This document shows, piece by piece, positions 1 through 8,015 of a DNA stretch of 61,369 bases; the stretch's first letter is position 1; every line of letters starts with the position of its first letter. The position numbers and the translations under genes are program-made. The DNA lies in the IMG/VR virus record IMGVR_UViG_3300045912_000939, positions 1 to 61,369 of that record; one strand, written 5' to 3'. This DNA comes from a virus. The notes beneath the pieces are model-generated. The model worked only from the letters and a program-made list of their open reading frames with translations. It ran no database searches and was not told the origin of the DNA.

Positions 1-1773
1 ATGAAAGACCTGCCCATCGACGACGAGGTCATCAGCATTAGCCGCACGGCGCTCGACACGCGCGCTCCGGTCGACGAACGGTACGACGCTACCGCGCAAG
101 TCGCCAAGACGGTCGCGCCGGCGGTGCCGCGCTTCGACCGCTCGATGATCGTCAAGGCCGCCGTCGACGCGCACCGGCTCACCGAGCGCCTAAACCGCCA
201 GTCGCTGCCCGGCCGCCCCAAGAGCGGTAACCCGGACGTCTACGGCATCTTCAAGTACCACGATTACCTCAGGCGCCCGGCACCGATGGGCTTTACCGAA
301 CTGCGCGCCATCTTGCAACACAACCCCGTGACCAGCAGCATCATGTTCACCTTCAGCCGCTGGGTGTCGCGCATGGCCAAGCCGGTGCAGGAGGACTACG
401 AGTCCGGCTTCCGCATCAAGCTCCGCGGCCCCCGTAGGCGCCTCAGCGAGGGCGAGCGCCAGCGCGTCGAGTGGCTCGAGCGCTTCGTCATGAACTGTGG
501 CGCGGAGTTCGACCCCTTCAAGCGCGAACTGCTCGAGCGCGACGACCTCATCGGCTACCTAAAGAAATCCACGCTCGACACGCTGGCGCTGGACGCCATG
601 CCGACCGAGATCATCCGCACCCCAAGCGGCCGCATTCACGGCTGGGCGCACGTGGACGGCGCCACCGTGTACCTGGCGCCCAAGGAAGGGCTCGAGCCGG
701 ACGCTGTGCCGCCCCCGAATGCCGACCCCGAGCGCCTGCCCGATCCCGAGTGGGTCAAGGCCGTGGAGGCGACCGGCGACGGCACCACCGTGACGCAGTG
801 GTTTGGTTACGACGAGATCCTGTATCGGCCGCGCAACCCACGCCCAGACGTGTACGGCGAGGGCTACGGCATCAGCGAGTCCGAGCTGATCATGCGCGTC
901 ATCACCGGCTTCATCAACCTGCTCAACTACAACCAGAAAGCCTACGAGGACAACCACATCCCGCAGGGCTTTTTGCAGCTCTGGGGCGACTTCAAGCAAG
1001 ACGACGTCGAGGACTTCAAGGCCGAGTGGGCCGCGATGGTGGCGGGCGTGTCGAACGCCTGGCGCTTGCCGCTCCTCGTCTCCGAGAAGGGCAAGGAGGC
1101 CGGCGCCAACTTCATCAAGACCGGCGTCGAAGTAACCGAGATGCACTTCATCAAGGGGACGCTCATGTACGTAGGGCTCGAGTGCGCCATGCGCGGCATC
1201 GACCCCGAGGAGATCAATTTCGAGTCGTTCTCATCGAAAACCTCGAGCCTCTCCGACGGCTCTATCGAGGCGAAGCTGATCAACTCGAAAAACAAGGGCT
1301 TCTACCCGCTACTCCAACACCACGAGGCGTACCTCAACCAGATCCTGCAGGCCGTCGACCCGGACGCCTACCTCGAGTGGACGGGTTTCATCAGCGCCAA
1401 GGACGCTTGGGAGCGCGACGCGAAGGCGCTGACCTTCGGCGAGCTGCGCGAACGCCAAGGGCTGCCGCTTAGCGGCATCGAGCTGCTCGACAGCGCCCCC
1501 ATCGACCCCACCATGCAGAGCGTCTACCTGCAGGCCATGGGGCAACAGATGCAAGGCTTCGCCGGTGAGTCCTTAGAGGGCATGCCGCCGGAGCTGCAGC
1601 AACAGCTCGCCCAAGGCGGCTGGCCGCCCGCAAACGAAGAAGGCGAAGAAGGCGAGGTGGCCGAGCAAGACGCGGACGACCAGGAGAGCGACAACGAAGC
1701 CGAGGACGCGGACGGCCCGACGGGCTCCTTCCAGAAGCTGCGCGACGCGCTGCTCCTCGACGGCCACGAATAG
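1..1773 (+). CDS. Phage portal protein
   Basis: This 590-residue protein should form the dodecameric portal at one capsid vertex, through which DNA is packaged and ejected and to which the neck binds. The central part (residues 90-480) has the mixed alpha/beta look of portal proteins, with a conserved-looking stretch ending in GYGISESELIMRV and a long helical stem region. The last 60 residues are very acidic and Gln/Glu/Asp-rich, as in many portals. Base 1 is the A of the ATG, so an upstream start cannot be excluded. The minor head gene follows 7 bases after the stop. Assignment as portal is from overall sequence character and gene order. Confidence 0.85.
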   Translation: MKDLPIDDEVISISRTALDTRAPVDERYDATAQVAKTVAPAVPRFDRSMIVKAAVDAHRLTERLNRQSLPGRPKSGNPDVYGIFKYHDYLRRPAPMGFTELRAILQHNPVTSSIMFTFSRWVSRMAKPVQEDYESGFRIKLRGPRRRLSEGERQRVEWLERFVMNCGAEFDPFKRELLERDDLIGYLKKSTLDTLALDAMPTEIIRTPSGRIHGWAHVDGATVYLAPKEGLEPDAVPPPNADPERLPDPEWVKAVEATGDGTTVTQWFGYDEILYRPRNPRPDVYGEGYGISESELIMRVITGFINLLNYNQKAYEDNHIPQGFLQLWGDFKQDDVEDFKAEWAAMVAGVSNAWRLPLLVSEKGKEAGANFIKTGVEVTEMHFIKGTLMYVGLECAMRGIDPEEINFESFSSKTSSLSDGSIEAKLINSKNKGFYPLLQHHEAYLNQILQAVDPDAYLEWTGFISAKDAWERDAKALTFGELRERQGLPLSGIELLDSAPIDPTMQSVYLQAMGQQMQGFAGESLEGMPPELQQQLAQGGWPPANEEGEEGEVAEQDADDQESDNEAEDADGPTGSFQKLRDALLLDGHE

Positions 1774-1780
1774 GGCCCAC

Positions 1781-2821
1781 GTGTCGTTCGAGCGCAACAT
1801 CTGGGCCGACGACCTCGACCCCGCCAAAGCCGCCCTTGAACGCGCCTGGACGGCGCTGGGCCGTGACTACCTCTACGCGCTGCATCTGGAGACGCATCGG
1901 CTGCTCGAGCTTCCCCCACTGCCGCGCGCTAGCGTCGAGGCGGTGTACCAGATGTCGGTGGGTGGCGTGATCGCCAAGGCCGACGACGCCCCCATCGAAC
2001 GAGCGCTACGCTATTCCAACGCGCTCAGGCGCTTTCGCGAACTGAGGCGCGCAGGGCGGGTACCTGCAGAGCACGCGCGACACCTCGCCGCGATCCTCGC
2101 CGACAAGTGGTACGGCGAATACCGCCTGCATACGCGCGCGCAGGCTAGGGCCGTCCGCACCTGGTTGGCGGGGTTCCTGCGCGCCAAGACGCGCGCCCCG
2201 CGCCCCGCCACGCCGCCCGTCACCTGGCAGGAAGCCAAGGCGGTGTACAGGCTCGACGACACGCTCGCCAACAGCATCCAGTGGGCGCAAGCGCACGCCG
2301 CCGAGCACGTGACCAGCCTCAAGGAGCGCGCCCGCCATGCGCTGGCGGAAACACTGCTTGCCGCCCAAGCCGAAGGCACCACCCAACCCCTGACCGTCGC
2401 CAGCAACCTGCTGACCAAAATGGGCACCCTGAATCGCGATTGGCGCACCATCGCCATCACGGAGCAGGCGATGAACCACGCGCACGGAGAACTGGCAGGA
2501 CTGATCGGGCAGAAGGTCGAGTGGATCGCCGCTGCCGACGCATGCCCGCACTGCAAGCAGTTTGCTGGGCAAATCTTCGAGGTGGTCAGCCCGGACGCGC
2601 CCCACAAGGACTTTTGGCGGCACGTGTGGGCCGGCAAGAGCAACGTGGGCCGCAGCTTCGCGCCGCGCACCAGGGACGGGCGCACCCGCACGCGCGAGGA
2701 GCTGGCCGGGCCGGCGATCCCCGCACATCCCTCGTGTCGCTGCCGTTGGCGTCGGGTGCTGCAAAAACCCGCAGCCGATCCGAGGTTGCTGGCGTATCTC
2801 CGCACCACCATGGCCCCCTGA
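1781..2821 (+). CDS. Minor head / head morphogenesis protein (SPP1 gp7 / Mu F-like)
   Basis: A 346-residue protein with a GTG start just behind the portal. The N-terminal two thirds is helical; the C-terminal part carries the gp7/Mu F signature: a CPHC cysteine pair near residue 250, then a Gly/Arg-rich stretch, then HPSCRCRWR near residue 317. Family members are minor capsid proteins bound to the portal and sometimes ejected with DNA. The position directly after the portal is the usual one. The stop is TGA followed by CCCC. Confidence 0.85.
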   Translation: MSFERNIWADDLDPAKAALERAWTALGRDYLYALHLETHRLLELPPLPRASVEAVYQMSVGGVIAKADDAPIERALRYSNALRRFRELRRAGRVPAEHARHLAAILADKWYGEYRLHTRAQARAVRTWLAGFLRAKTRAPRPATPPVTWQEAKAVYRLDDTLANSIQWAQAHAAEHVTSLKERARHALAETLLAAQAEGTTQPLTVASNLLTKMGTLNRDWRTIAITEQAMNHAHGELAGLIGQKVEWIAAADACPHCKQFAGQIFEVVSPDAPHKDFWRHVWAGKSNVGRSFAPRTRDGRTRTREELAGPAIPAHPSCRCRWRRVLQKPAADPRLLAYLRTTMAP

Positions 2822-2839
2822 CCCCACCTCGAAGACGCC

Positions 2840-3767
2840 ATGCGCGCGGACGTGCTGCGCGACCTCGCGAGCGAAGCGCTCAAGATCAAGCACCGCCCAC
2901 TTCTGGATCGACGAGCGCGATACCCCTACCGCCTCGGACGGGTCGCTCGAGCTGCGCACCGACCCTGGCGGCATAGCGCTACAGCCGGGCGAGCGCTTCT
3001 TGCTCAACACGCCAGGCGACCTCACCTTGTTCGCGAAGTTCCATCCAGACGGGGTAGACAGCAGTCACAGCTTGCCGTTTCCAGCAGTCTTGCGGCGCGT
3101 CAGCGACCCGAGCTTGCCATACGGCTACACATTCCGGTACGTGCCCGCAGAGCAGCACGAATATGCCGTCAAGGCGACCGCCCTACCCGGCCTGTGCCTC
3201 TTTACCCGCAAGCCGCTGCCGAGACTGCTCGTGGCCAAAGCCTACAAGCTCGAGGGCCGCTGCAAGTGGCACGGGCTCGACATCTCCATCGAGAACGGCA
3301 AAGGGAGCGTCAGGCGCGGCGTAGATCCCGACGGGCACGCCTGGTCGACGCGCATGCTGTACCCTTACGGTTACCTCAGAAACACCCAGGGGACCGACGG
3401 CGACCACCTCGACTGCTACGTCGGCCCCGACGAGGACGCCGCCAAGGTCTACATCGTGCATCAAGTCGATCCCACCACCGGCGGGTTCGACGAGGACAAG
3501 GTGATGCTCGGCTTCCCCAGCGCCGACGCCGCCAAGCGCGCCTATCTGGCGCACTACGACACGCCCAAGTTCTTCGGCGGCATGACCGAGATGCACGCTG
3601 CGGAGTTCGCCCAGCTCGTCAAAAGCGGTAAACTGACGGGCAAGGTCGTCATGGGCGAGCCGCGCGCTCGAGCTGGCAAGGCGGAGCTGAAGCGCCTGCT
3701 CGAGGTCGCCAAGCGCCAGCGCACCGTTACGGGTGGGCTGAGCTACTACGTCAAGAGGTCACAATGA
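2840..3767 (+). CDS. Phage pyrophosphatase-domain protein, apparently frameshifted near 2891
   Basis: The reading frame from 2882 to the stop at 3767 encodes a convincing protein. Its core (about 3250-3650) looks like the inorganic-pyrophosphatase-like domain found in phage head operons: YPYGYLRNTQGTDGDHLDCYVGP followed by a VYIVHQVD strand and a helical DAAKRAYLAHYD segment. That frame has no ATG, GTG or TTG near its beginning. The only good start is ATG 2840, whose frame reads MRADVLRDLASEALKIK and then turns into an Arg-rich shadow. Skipping one base at about 2891 joins the two. This may be a one-base sequencing or assembly error, a real mutation or programmed +1 frameshifting. The stop overlaps the next ATG (ATGA). 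Confidence 0.7.
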
Positions 3768-4108
3768 TCGACGAACCGCGCTTCAGAGGAATCGTACAGC
3801 TCTTGCAGCGAGACCCCGGCAGCTACCGGGCGTTCGGCCCTTACTGGTGGCCACTCAAGCAGATGTTGCGGCGCCACTACGCTACCGAGACGCTCTACCT
3901 CCTCGGCAACCATGACGAGCCCGTCACCCGCGGCGCGCTCGAGCGCCACTACCCGGACGAAGAGGCGCTGTTCGTTGCGGCCGTCAACCACTACCGTGAG
4001 AAGGCCGTACTTGGCGAGCGATACGACGGCAGCTCGAGCCTGCCCGATGGCGCGGACTACGCGCTGTTCGATCCGGATGGCGGCGTGGCGAATGCCGTCG
4101 GCAGCTAG
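3764..4108 (+). CDS. Hypothetical protein of the portal operon
   Basis: A 114-residue protein whose ATG overlaps the preceding stop, so it is translationally coupled to the pyrophosphatase-domain gene. It starts MIDEPRFRGIVQLLQRDPGS, has aromatic-rich segments (YWWPLKQML) and no cysteine, signal peptide or membrane segment. It is the last gene of the left head operon and is met by a convergent gene 19 bases later. I do not recognise a family. Confidence 0.7.
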   Translation: MIDEPRFRGIVQLLQRDPGSYRAFGPYWWPLKQMLRRHYATETLYLLGNHDEPVTRGALERHYPDEEALFVAAVNHYREKAVLGERYDGSSSLPDGADYALFDPDGGVANAVGS

Positions 4109-4126
4109 CCGTTTGGAAAAACAAGA

Positions 4127-4864
4127 TCAAAACGGGTAGACCGCGATATTTTGATGTATCGTCTGCTCGAGCCGATCGATGTGTATCCAGCTCAAAAGCA
4201 ACACGCGCCCTTCGCTGGTCGCAAAGCGAATGAGCCAAGCGTCATCCAGATTGCTGACAAAGGGCGCTTCGCTTTCGTACAGCTCGATGATCCCCCAGTC
4301 ATGAATGTCATCGTCCGGGATACGCCACACAAAGCTCATCAGATCATCTATCGTCGGTCCTGTTGGCTCTTGACCGGACCTGACGGTAAAACTGTAGACC
4401 GCGCAGGGTGTCAGCGACCGCCCGTCGATAGTCAGCGTGTACCGCTGCGTATCTGCCAATCTCGCCGGATACAGGCGAGCCGACCCCTCACAAATCGCCG
4501 TCAAAAAGGGCCTACGGTCGATGCTGTAAGGGATAAGCCTGTTGCCGATGAGATCGTCAAGAAAAACCTCCCCGGTAAACTTATGAACCGCAAACCACTC
4601 GATGACCGGTGCGAGATTGGGGTCGCCGCCGCATGCTGGGTCTCGGTGGTTTCCCCGCAGCGCGAGATGATAAAAGCGATCCGTTTCCCGGTCGAATGTG
4701 ATCATCACGCACTCGACGCGAACGCGCGTTTCATAAAATCGATTTTCGCGCAGCGCGTCAAACACAAGACGGGTCGCTTCGCTTCTCGTCAACGCTTCGC
4801 CGGAGCTGGCGACGGCAAAAGACAGCAGCAAAACGGCTGCGAGCACGGTGTACACTTTCCGCAT
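4127..4864 (-). CDS. Secreted hypothetical protein (accessory gene)
   Basis: A 245-residue protein beginning MRKVYTVLAAVLLLSFAVASS, a classic signal peptide with likely cleavage near residue 24 (GEA). The mature part has two widely spaced cysteine pairs and mixed alpha/beta composition, without a motif I recognise. It points against the head operon, and its bases are visibly more AT-rich than the flanking phage genes. Both fit a later-acquired gene expressed during lysogeny (a moron). It may act in or beyond the cell envelope. Confidence 0.75.
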   Translation of the reverse strand: MRKVYTVLAAVLLLSFAVASSGEALTRSEATRLVFDALRENRFYETRVRVECVMITFDRETDRFYHLALRGNHRDPACGGDPNLAPVIEWFAVHKFTGEVFLDDLIGNRLIPYSIDRRPFLTAICEGSARLYPARLADTQRYTLTIDGRSLTPCAVYSFTVRSGQEPTGPTIDDLMSFVWRIPDDDIHDWGIIELYESEAPFVSNLDDAWLIRFATSEGRVLLLSWIHIDRLEQTIHQNIAVYPF

Positions 4865-4913
4865 TTGCGCAGAGTGTACTATGCTTTCTGTCGCTTTAGC
4901 AATCGAGTGGATT

Positions 4914-4940
4914 GGTGGCGCTGGTGGCGCTGGTGGCGCT
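4914..4940. repeat. Three tandem copies of a 9-base unit (GGTGGCGCT)
   Basis: Three perfect head-to-tail copies of GGTGGCGCT lie between the start of the secreted gene and the stop codon of the HTH gene. The last base of the third copy is the first base of the HTH stop codon. Such a repeat can vary in copy number by slippage. Confidence 0.9.
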
Positions 4941-5185
4941 CAGTCTGTTTCGTCGATGAACTCGAGCAGGTCATCAAATGTGACTTTTTTGCCTGTTATT
5001 GCCATCAGACCATCCATCACCGCAGCAAGTGTGCTAAACCGAACCCCTTCAGTCTCGTCATTGGCGAGTCGGTAAATTACTTTTTGCGACACCCCTTTTG
5101 CTTCTTTTGCAAGCGAATACGGGGTCACGTCATGCTCTCTTAGAAATTCTTTCAACTTCCATCGAATAACGCCCACGCCGGGCAT
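4940..5185 (-). CDS. XRE-family HTH regulator
   Basis: About 81 residues from ATG 5185 (MPGVGVIRWKLKEFL). A longer version from 5224 is possible, but the first 13 residues look non-coding. The helix-turn-helix reads PYSLAKEAKGVSQKVIYRLA, then a C-terminal helical region ends in VTFDDLLEFIDETD. This layout is common in small Cro/CI-like repressors. It is divergent from the 5350 operon, whose promoter has a perfect 12-base palindrome just upstream, so it probably controls that promoter and its own. Confidence 0.85.
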   Translation of the reverse strand: MPGVGVIRWKLKEFLREHDVTPYSLAKEAKGVSQKVIYRLANDETEGVRFSTLAAVMDGLMAITGKKVTFDDLLEFIDETD

Positions 5186-5244
5186 TGTATCATCGCGAAC
5201 TCCGCTCGAAGACCCTGCTTCCATGGCAAGACTATAGCATATTC

Positions 5245-5256
5245 AGGGTTAACCCT
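5245..5256. promoter_or_regulatory. Palindromic operator AGGGTTAACCCT
   Basis: A perfect 12-base palindrome lies two bases before the -35 box of the promoter at 5259-5287 and between the divergent HTH gene and the 5350 operon. This is the expected site for the dimeric HTH protein encoded at 4940-5185. The binding partner is inferred from position only. Confidence 0.6.
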
Positions 5257-5258
5257 AT

Positions 5259-5287
5259 TTGACTATTGCCCGCAAAGGGGGTATATT
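5259..5287 (+). promoter_or_regulatory. Sigma-70-type promoter for the 5350 operon
   Basis: TTGACT at 5259-5264 and TATATT at 5282-5287 are separated by exactly 17 bases. Transcription would begin near 5294. That leaves a leader of about 55 bases with AAGGAGG eight bases before ATG 5350. Confidence 0.8.
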
Positions 5288-5349
5288 GATCATCAGAGCG
5301 GCGCATCCACCAAGACAAACCGCTCTGAAATCCCATAAGGAGGATCACC

Positions 5350-5613
5350 ATGCATCCTACCACCCGCCACCGCGGCCGAGTCCTTGCCGGCGTGCTGAAC
5401 GTCGATAGCGTCGAGCCGTGGGCGCTGCCGGCGCTGCTCGAGCTCGTCCACCGCAAGGCCGACAAGGCCGGGATCGACGTCGGCGTGGTCGTCGCCACCG
5501 TGTGCATCGGCATCGAGTGGCGCGAGGGCGAGGGCAGCCTCGAAACCTTCACCGAGGCCCTGCGCGACCAGCACGTCAGCTTCACCTTCAAGGAGAAGGC
5601 GTTCGATGAGTGA
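5350..5613 (+). CDS. Hypothetical early protein
   Basis: An 87-residue protein with an excellent ribosome binding site (AAGGAGGATCACC before the ATG). It has a Gly/Val-rich core (GIDVGVVVATVCIGIEW) flanked by charged helices. It is first in the rightward early-type operon, and its stop overlaps the start of the DUF3102 gene. Family not recognised. Confidence 0.75.
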   Translation: MHPTTRHRGRVLAGVLNVDSVEPWALPALLELVHRKADKAGIDVGVVVATVCIGIEWREGEGSLETFTEALRDQHVSFTFKEKAFDE

Positions 5614-6598
5614 ACTGCAAACGGCGACGTTCAGCTACGACCGGCTCGATCCTGAAACCCGCATCGTGGTGCAGCAGCGCACGAGCGAGATCCTGACCAT
5701 CATGCGCCGCACCGCCCAGGACGTCATCGACCTGGGCGGGAAACTCCTCGACGTCAAGAACCGCCTCGATCATGGCCAATTCGGGGAGTGGTTGCGAGCG
5801 GAGTTCGGGTGGAGCGAGGACACCGCACTCAGGTTTATGCAAACATACAAGGCTTTTTACCAAAAACCGCACATTGCGGAATTTGCCCCCTCCGCCCTCT
5901 ACGCCCTCTCGGCCCCCTCGACCCCCGAGGAGGCCCGCCAAGAAGCCCTGAAGCGCGCTGAATCCGGCGAGAAGATCACCCATCGGGCAGCCAAGGAGAT
6001 CGTCGCCAAGCACAAGCCCGAGCCCGAGAAGCTCGAGCGGCTCGTCGAGAACTACCTGTCCATCTGGTGCCGCAGCCCGCAGGAGAAAGTGGATCGGCTC
6101 GAGGCGATCCTGAGCGGCGGCGCGGAGAACAAGTGGAACGAGCTGTCCAACTACGTCCGCAACGTCATGCCGGTGTCGAGCGAGCGGCTGCTCGAGGCCG
6201 TTCGTATGGCGAAAGCGCGGTGGGAGGCGCCCGCACGGACGCCCGCCGTCGCGCCCGAATCCGCTCGCTCTGCCAAGCCCCAAGAGGCGGAGCCGGGCAC
6301 GCGCGCGACTCCTGCCGAACCCACGCACCCCGCACCCACGCCACAACCTCCCACGCTGCAGGGCACCCCTCCATCCGTCACCCTTAGGGGCAAGGAGACC
6401 GCCACTTCGCTTCGCTCGAGTGCAGGCGCCGAGGTGCACGACCTGCTGCAGGCGCTCTACGACCTGGGCGTGGACGAACTTGCCGAGGCGCTGCGCGGCA
6501 AGGCGAACGAGGACGGCAGCTTGGCCAAACTGTACGACATCGTGGCCGCCATGCTCAGGCGGGCAAGGGAGCGGGTGAATCGTGGAATCGGCGCTTGA
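5606..6598 (+). CDS. DUF3102-type phage protein
   Basis: A 330-residue protein. Residues 25-110 match the DUF3102 pattern seen in phage and plasmid proteins: a helical region with IDLGGKLLDVKNRLDHGQF and GEWLRAEFGWSEDTALRFM. A Pro/Thr-rich linker (about 215-255) and a short C-terminal helical domain follow. The family is thought to bind DNA or act in early phage regulation; function is not established. It overlaps both neighbours, which supports one operon. Confidence 0.8.
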   Translation: MSELQTATFSYDRLDPETRIVVQQRTSEILTIMRRTAQDVIDLGGKLLDVKNRLDHGQFGEWLRAEFGWSEDTALRFMQTYKAFYQKPHIAEFAPSALYALSAPSTPEEARQEALKRAESGEKITHRAAKEIVAKHKPEPEKLERLVENYLSIWCRSPQEKVDRLEAILSGGAENKWNELSNYVRNVMPVSSERLLEAVRMAKARWEAPARTPAVAPESARSAKPQEAEPGTRATPAEPTHPAPTPQPPTLQGTPPSVTLRGKETATSLRSSAGAEVHDLLQALYDLGVDELAEALRGKANEDGSLAKLYDIVAAMLRRARERVNRGIGA

Positions 6599-7562
6599 AC
6601 TCAGCAGCACCCCGCAGCTGTCGGCCTTCCGCTTCCGCAACGCCGAAATCCGCGCGGTCGGCGAAGGCGAACGGGTGTGGTTCGTCGCCAAGGATGTGTG
6701 CAAGGCGCTTGAGATATCCTGGAGCGGCAGGACTCTGGACTCCATCAAGGACGAATGGAAAGGGATGATGGATTTCATCACCCCTCGAGGAACGCAGTCC
6801 CTCACCGTCATCTCCGAGCCGGCGGTGTACAAGCTCGCCTTCCGCAGCCGCAAGCCGGAAGCGGAGGCCTTCACCGACTGGGTCGCCTCCGAGGTGCTGC
6901 CCGCTCTCCGCAGGACCGGCATTTACAGCATGCGGCAGCCAGTAGCGCTCGAGCCCTTGATCGAGTCCATGCTCGAGCAAGAGGAGCGGCTGAGAGCGAT
7001 GGAGGTATGGCGCGAGAACGCCCCCGTCTCGGTCGATGCTCCGAAGGTCGCTCGCCTGCGCCTCATGATCCAGGCGTACGGACGGGCGCTCGGTGGTGGC
7101 CGTTCGGGTTACGCTCGAGCCTACCGCCGTTTCTACGACCGCTTCGGCTTGGCGAAGTACGACCACCTGCCGCTCCACCGCTACCATGAAGCCGTGGAAG
7201 TGTTAGGGGCATGGCATCGTGAGGCGAGCCGGCAGTTGGTGGCTGCAACGGCGGATGACCACACGAGCACGGCCGAGACCGACGAAGGGCGCGCTCGTCG
7301 GCTCGGCCGGTACGTCAAGGCCCGGCGCCTGTACCTGGGGATCAAGCGGCCCGAGTTTTGCTCGGAGCTGCAACGACTTGGGAAGCGGCTGACCGAAGAC
7401 CACCTGGCGAAACTTGAAGGAGGCCACCGGAGCCTCGCTCGAGCCTCCTTCGAGTTGCGCGAGGCCATCCGCACCATCCTCAAGATCGACCCGCAGACTT
7501 GGTATTGCGACACAGGACTCTACGTAACGAACGAAAAAGGAAGTGGAGGACGCACACCATGA
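6582..7562 (+). CDS. BRO-N antirepressor fused to a repressor-like DNA-binding domain
   Basis: A 326-residue protein with a GTG start. Residues 12-116 are a BRO N-terminal domain (RVWFVAKDVCKALE, then SEPAVYKLAFRSRKPEAEAF and VLPALRRTG), typical of phage antirepressors. Residues 120-230 are a linker with helical character. Residues 236-314 are close to residues 10-88 of this phage's own repressor at 59253: by eye 54 of 79 positions are identical, including DHLAKLEGGHR and REAIRTILKIDP. The antirepressor therefore carries a copy of the repressor's HTH domain. It could occupy the operators itself or form mixed complexes with the repressor; both are inference. Confidence 0.88.
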   Translation: MESALELSSTPQLSAFRFRNAEIRAVGEGERVWFVAKDVCKALEISWSGRTLDSIKDEWKGMMDFITPRGTQSLTVISEPAVYKLAFRSRKPEAEAFTDWVASEVLPALRRTGIYSMRQPVALEPLIESMLEQEERLRAMEVWRENAPVSVDAPKVARLRLMIQAYGRALGGGRSGYARAYRRFYDRFGLAKYDHLPLHRYHEAVEVLGAWHREASRQLVAATADDHTSTAETDEGRARRLGRYVKARRLYLGIKRPEFCSELQRLGKRLTEDHLAKLEGGHRSLARASFELREAIRTILKIDPQTWYCDTGLYVTNEKGSGGRTP

Positions 7563-7978
7563 CCCACGATGAGAAAGAGCGGAGGCATATGCGGATGGAG
7601 AAGTATGAGCTTGGCGAGCTGCTAACAGAACTGCGGAGGCTCGAGGTACTAGCGACGCCTGGGTTGTGGGAACATGACGGCAACGTCATTTACGGGCCGG
7701 ACGGCGACAGCGTGGCTGTGTGCCATGGCAACATCGGCCATTATCCCGAACCCATCGCCGCGGAGAACGACGCGTGCTTTATAGCATTCGTCCGCAACAA
7801 TTTACCTGCGCTCATCGATCACCTTAACCAACTCGTGGCCACACCCAGAAGCGACGACCAAGCTCGCGTGGACGTTCTCTCGGACGTCGACGACGCAGCA
7901 CGCGCACTCGGCCTTGAGCCCATAGGGGAGTGGGAAGAGACGCGCGGCGAAGGGAAGCTCGAGCGCAACGGCAATTAG
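7559..7978 (+). CDS. Ea22-like hypothetical phage protein
   Basis: A 139-residue protein whose ATG overlaps the antirepressor stop. It contains the pattern common to small early phage proteins of the Ea22 kind: a GLWEHDGNVIYGPDG segment, then ENDACFIAFVRNNLPALIDHL. The C-terminus is acidic. Function is unknown. Start 7559 is preferred over an upstream GTG because it couples to the previous gene. Confidence 0.7.
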   Translation: MTHDEKERRHMRMEKYELGELLTELRRLEVLATPGLWEHDGNVIYGPDGDSVAVCHGNIGHYPEPIAAENDACFIAFVRNNLPALIDHLNQLVATPRSDDQARVDVLSDVDDAARALGLEPIGEWEETRGEGKLERNGN

Positions 7979-7991
7979 TCTTTGCCCGCGA

Positions 7992-8007
7992 CTTTGCTCT
8001 AAGATTG
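7992..8007 (+). promoter_or_regulatory. Predicted early operator (CTTTGCTCTAAGATTG)
   Basis: This site lies about 10 bases before the ATG of the ParB-like gene at 8016. It shares TTTGCTCTAA with the site in front of the Cro-like gene at 59073 and the TTGCTC core with sites near 51853-51882 and 59166-59207. It is a probable target of the repressor or of the antirepressor's repressor-like domain. Confidence 0.5.
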
Positions 8008-8015
8008 GACTAGAC

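Noticed and set aside
471-1472. Long Arg/Ala-rich reading frames such as 471-1472, 8870-9598, 22954-24549 or 47062-48468
   Set aside because: They lie opposite or out of phase with well-supported genes and have the Arg/His/Gly/Pro bias of GC-rich shadow frames.
2819-2839. TGACCCC before ATG 2840 as another late promoter
   Set aside because: The spacing to ATG is 21 bases and the hexamer ten bases on (CGCCAT) lacks A at position 2; it may be a stop codon followed by C-rich DNA.
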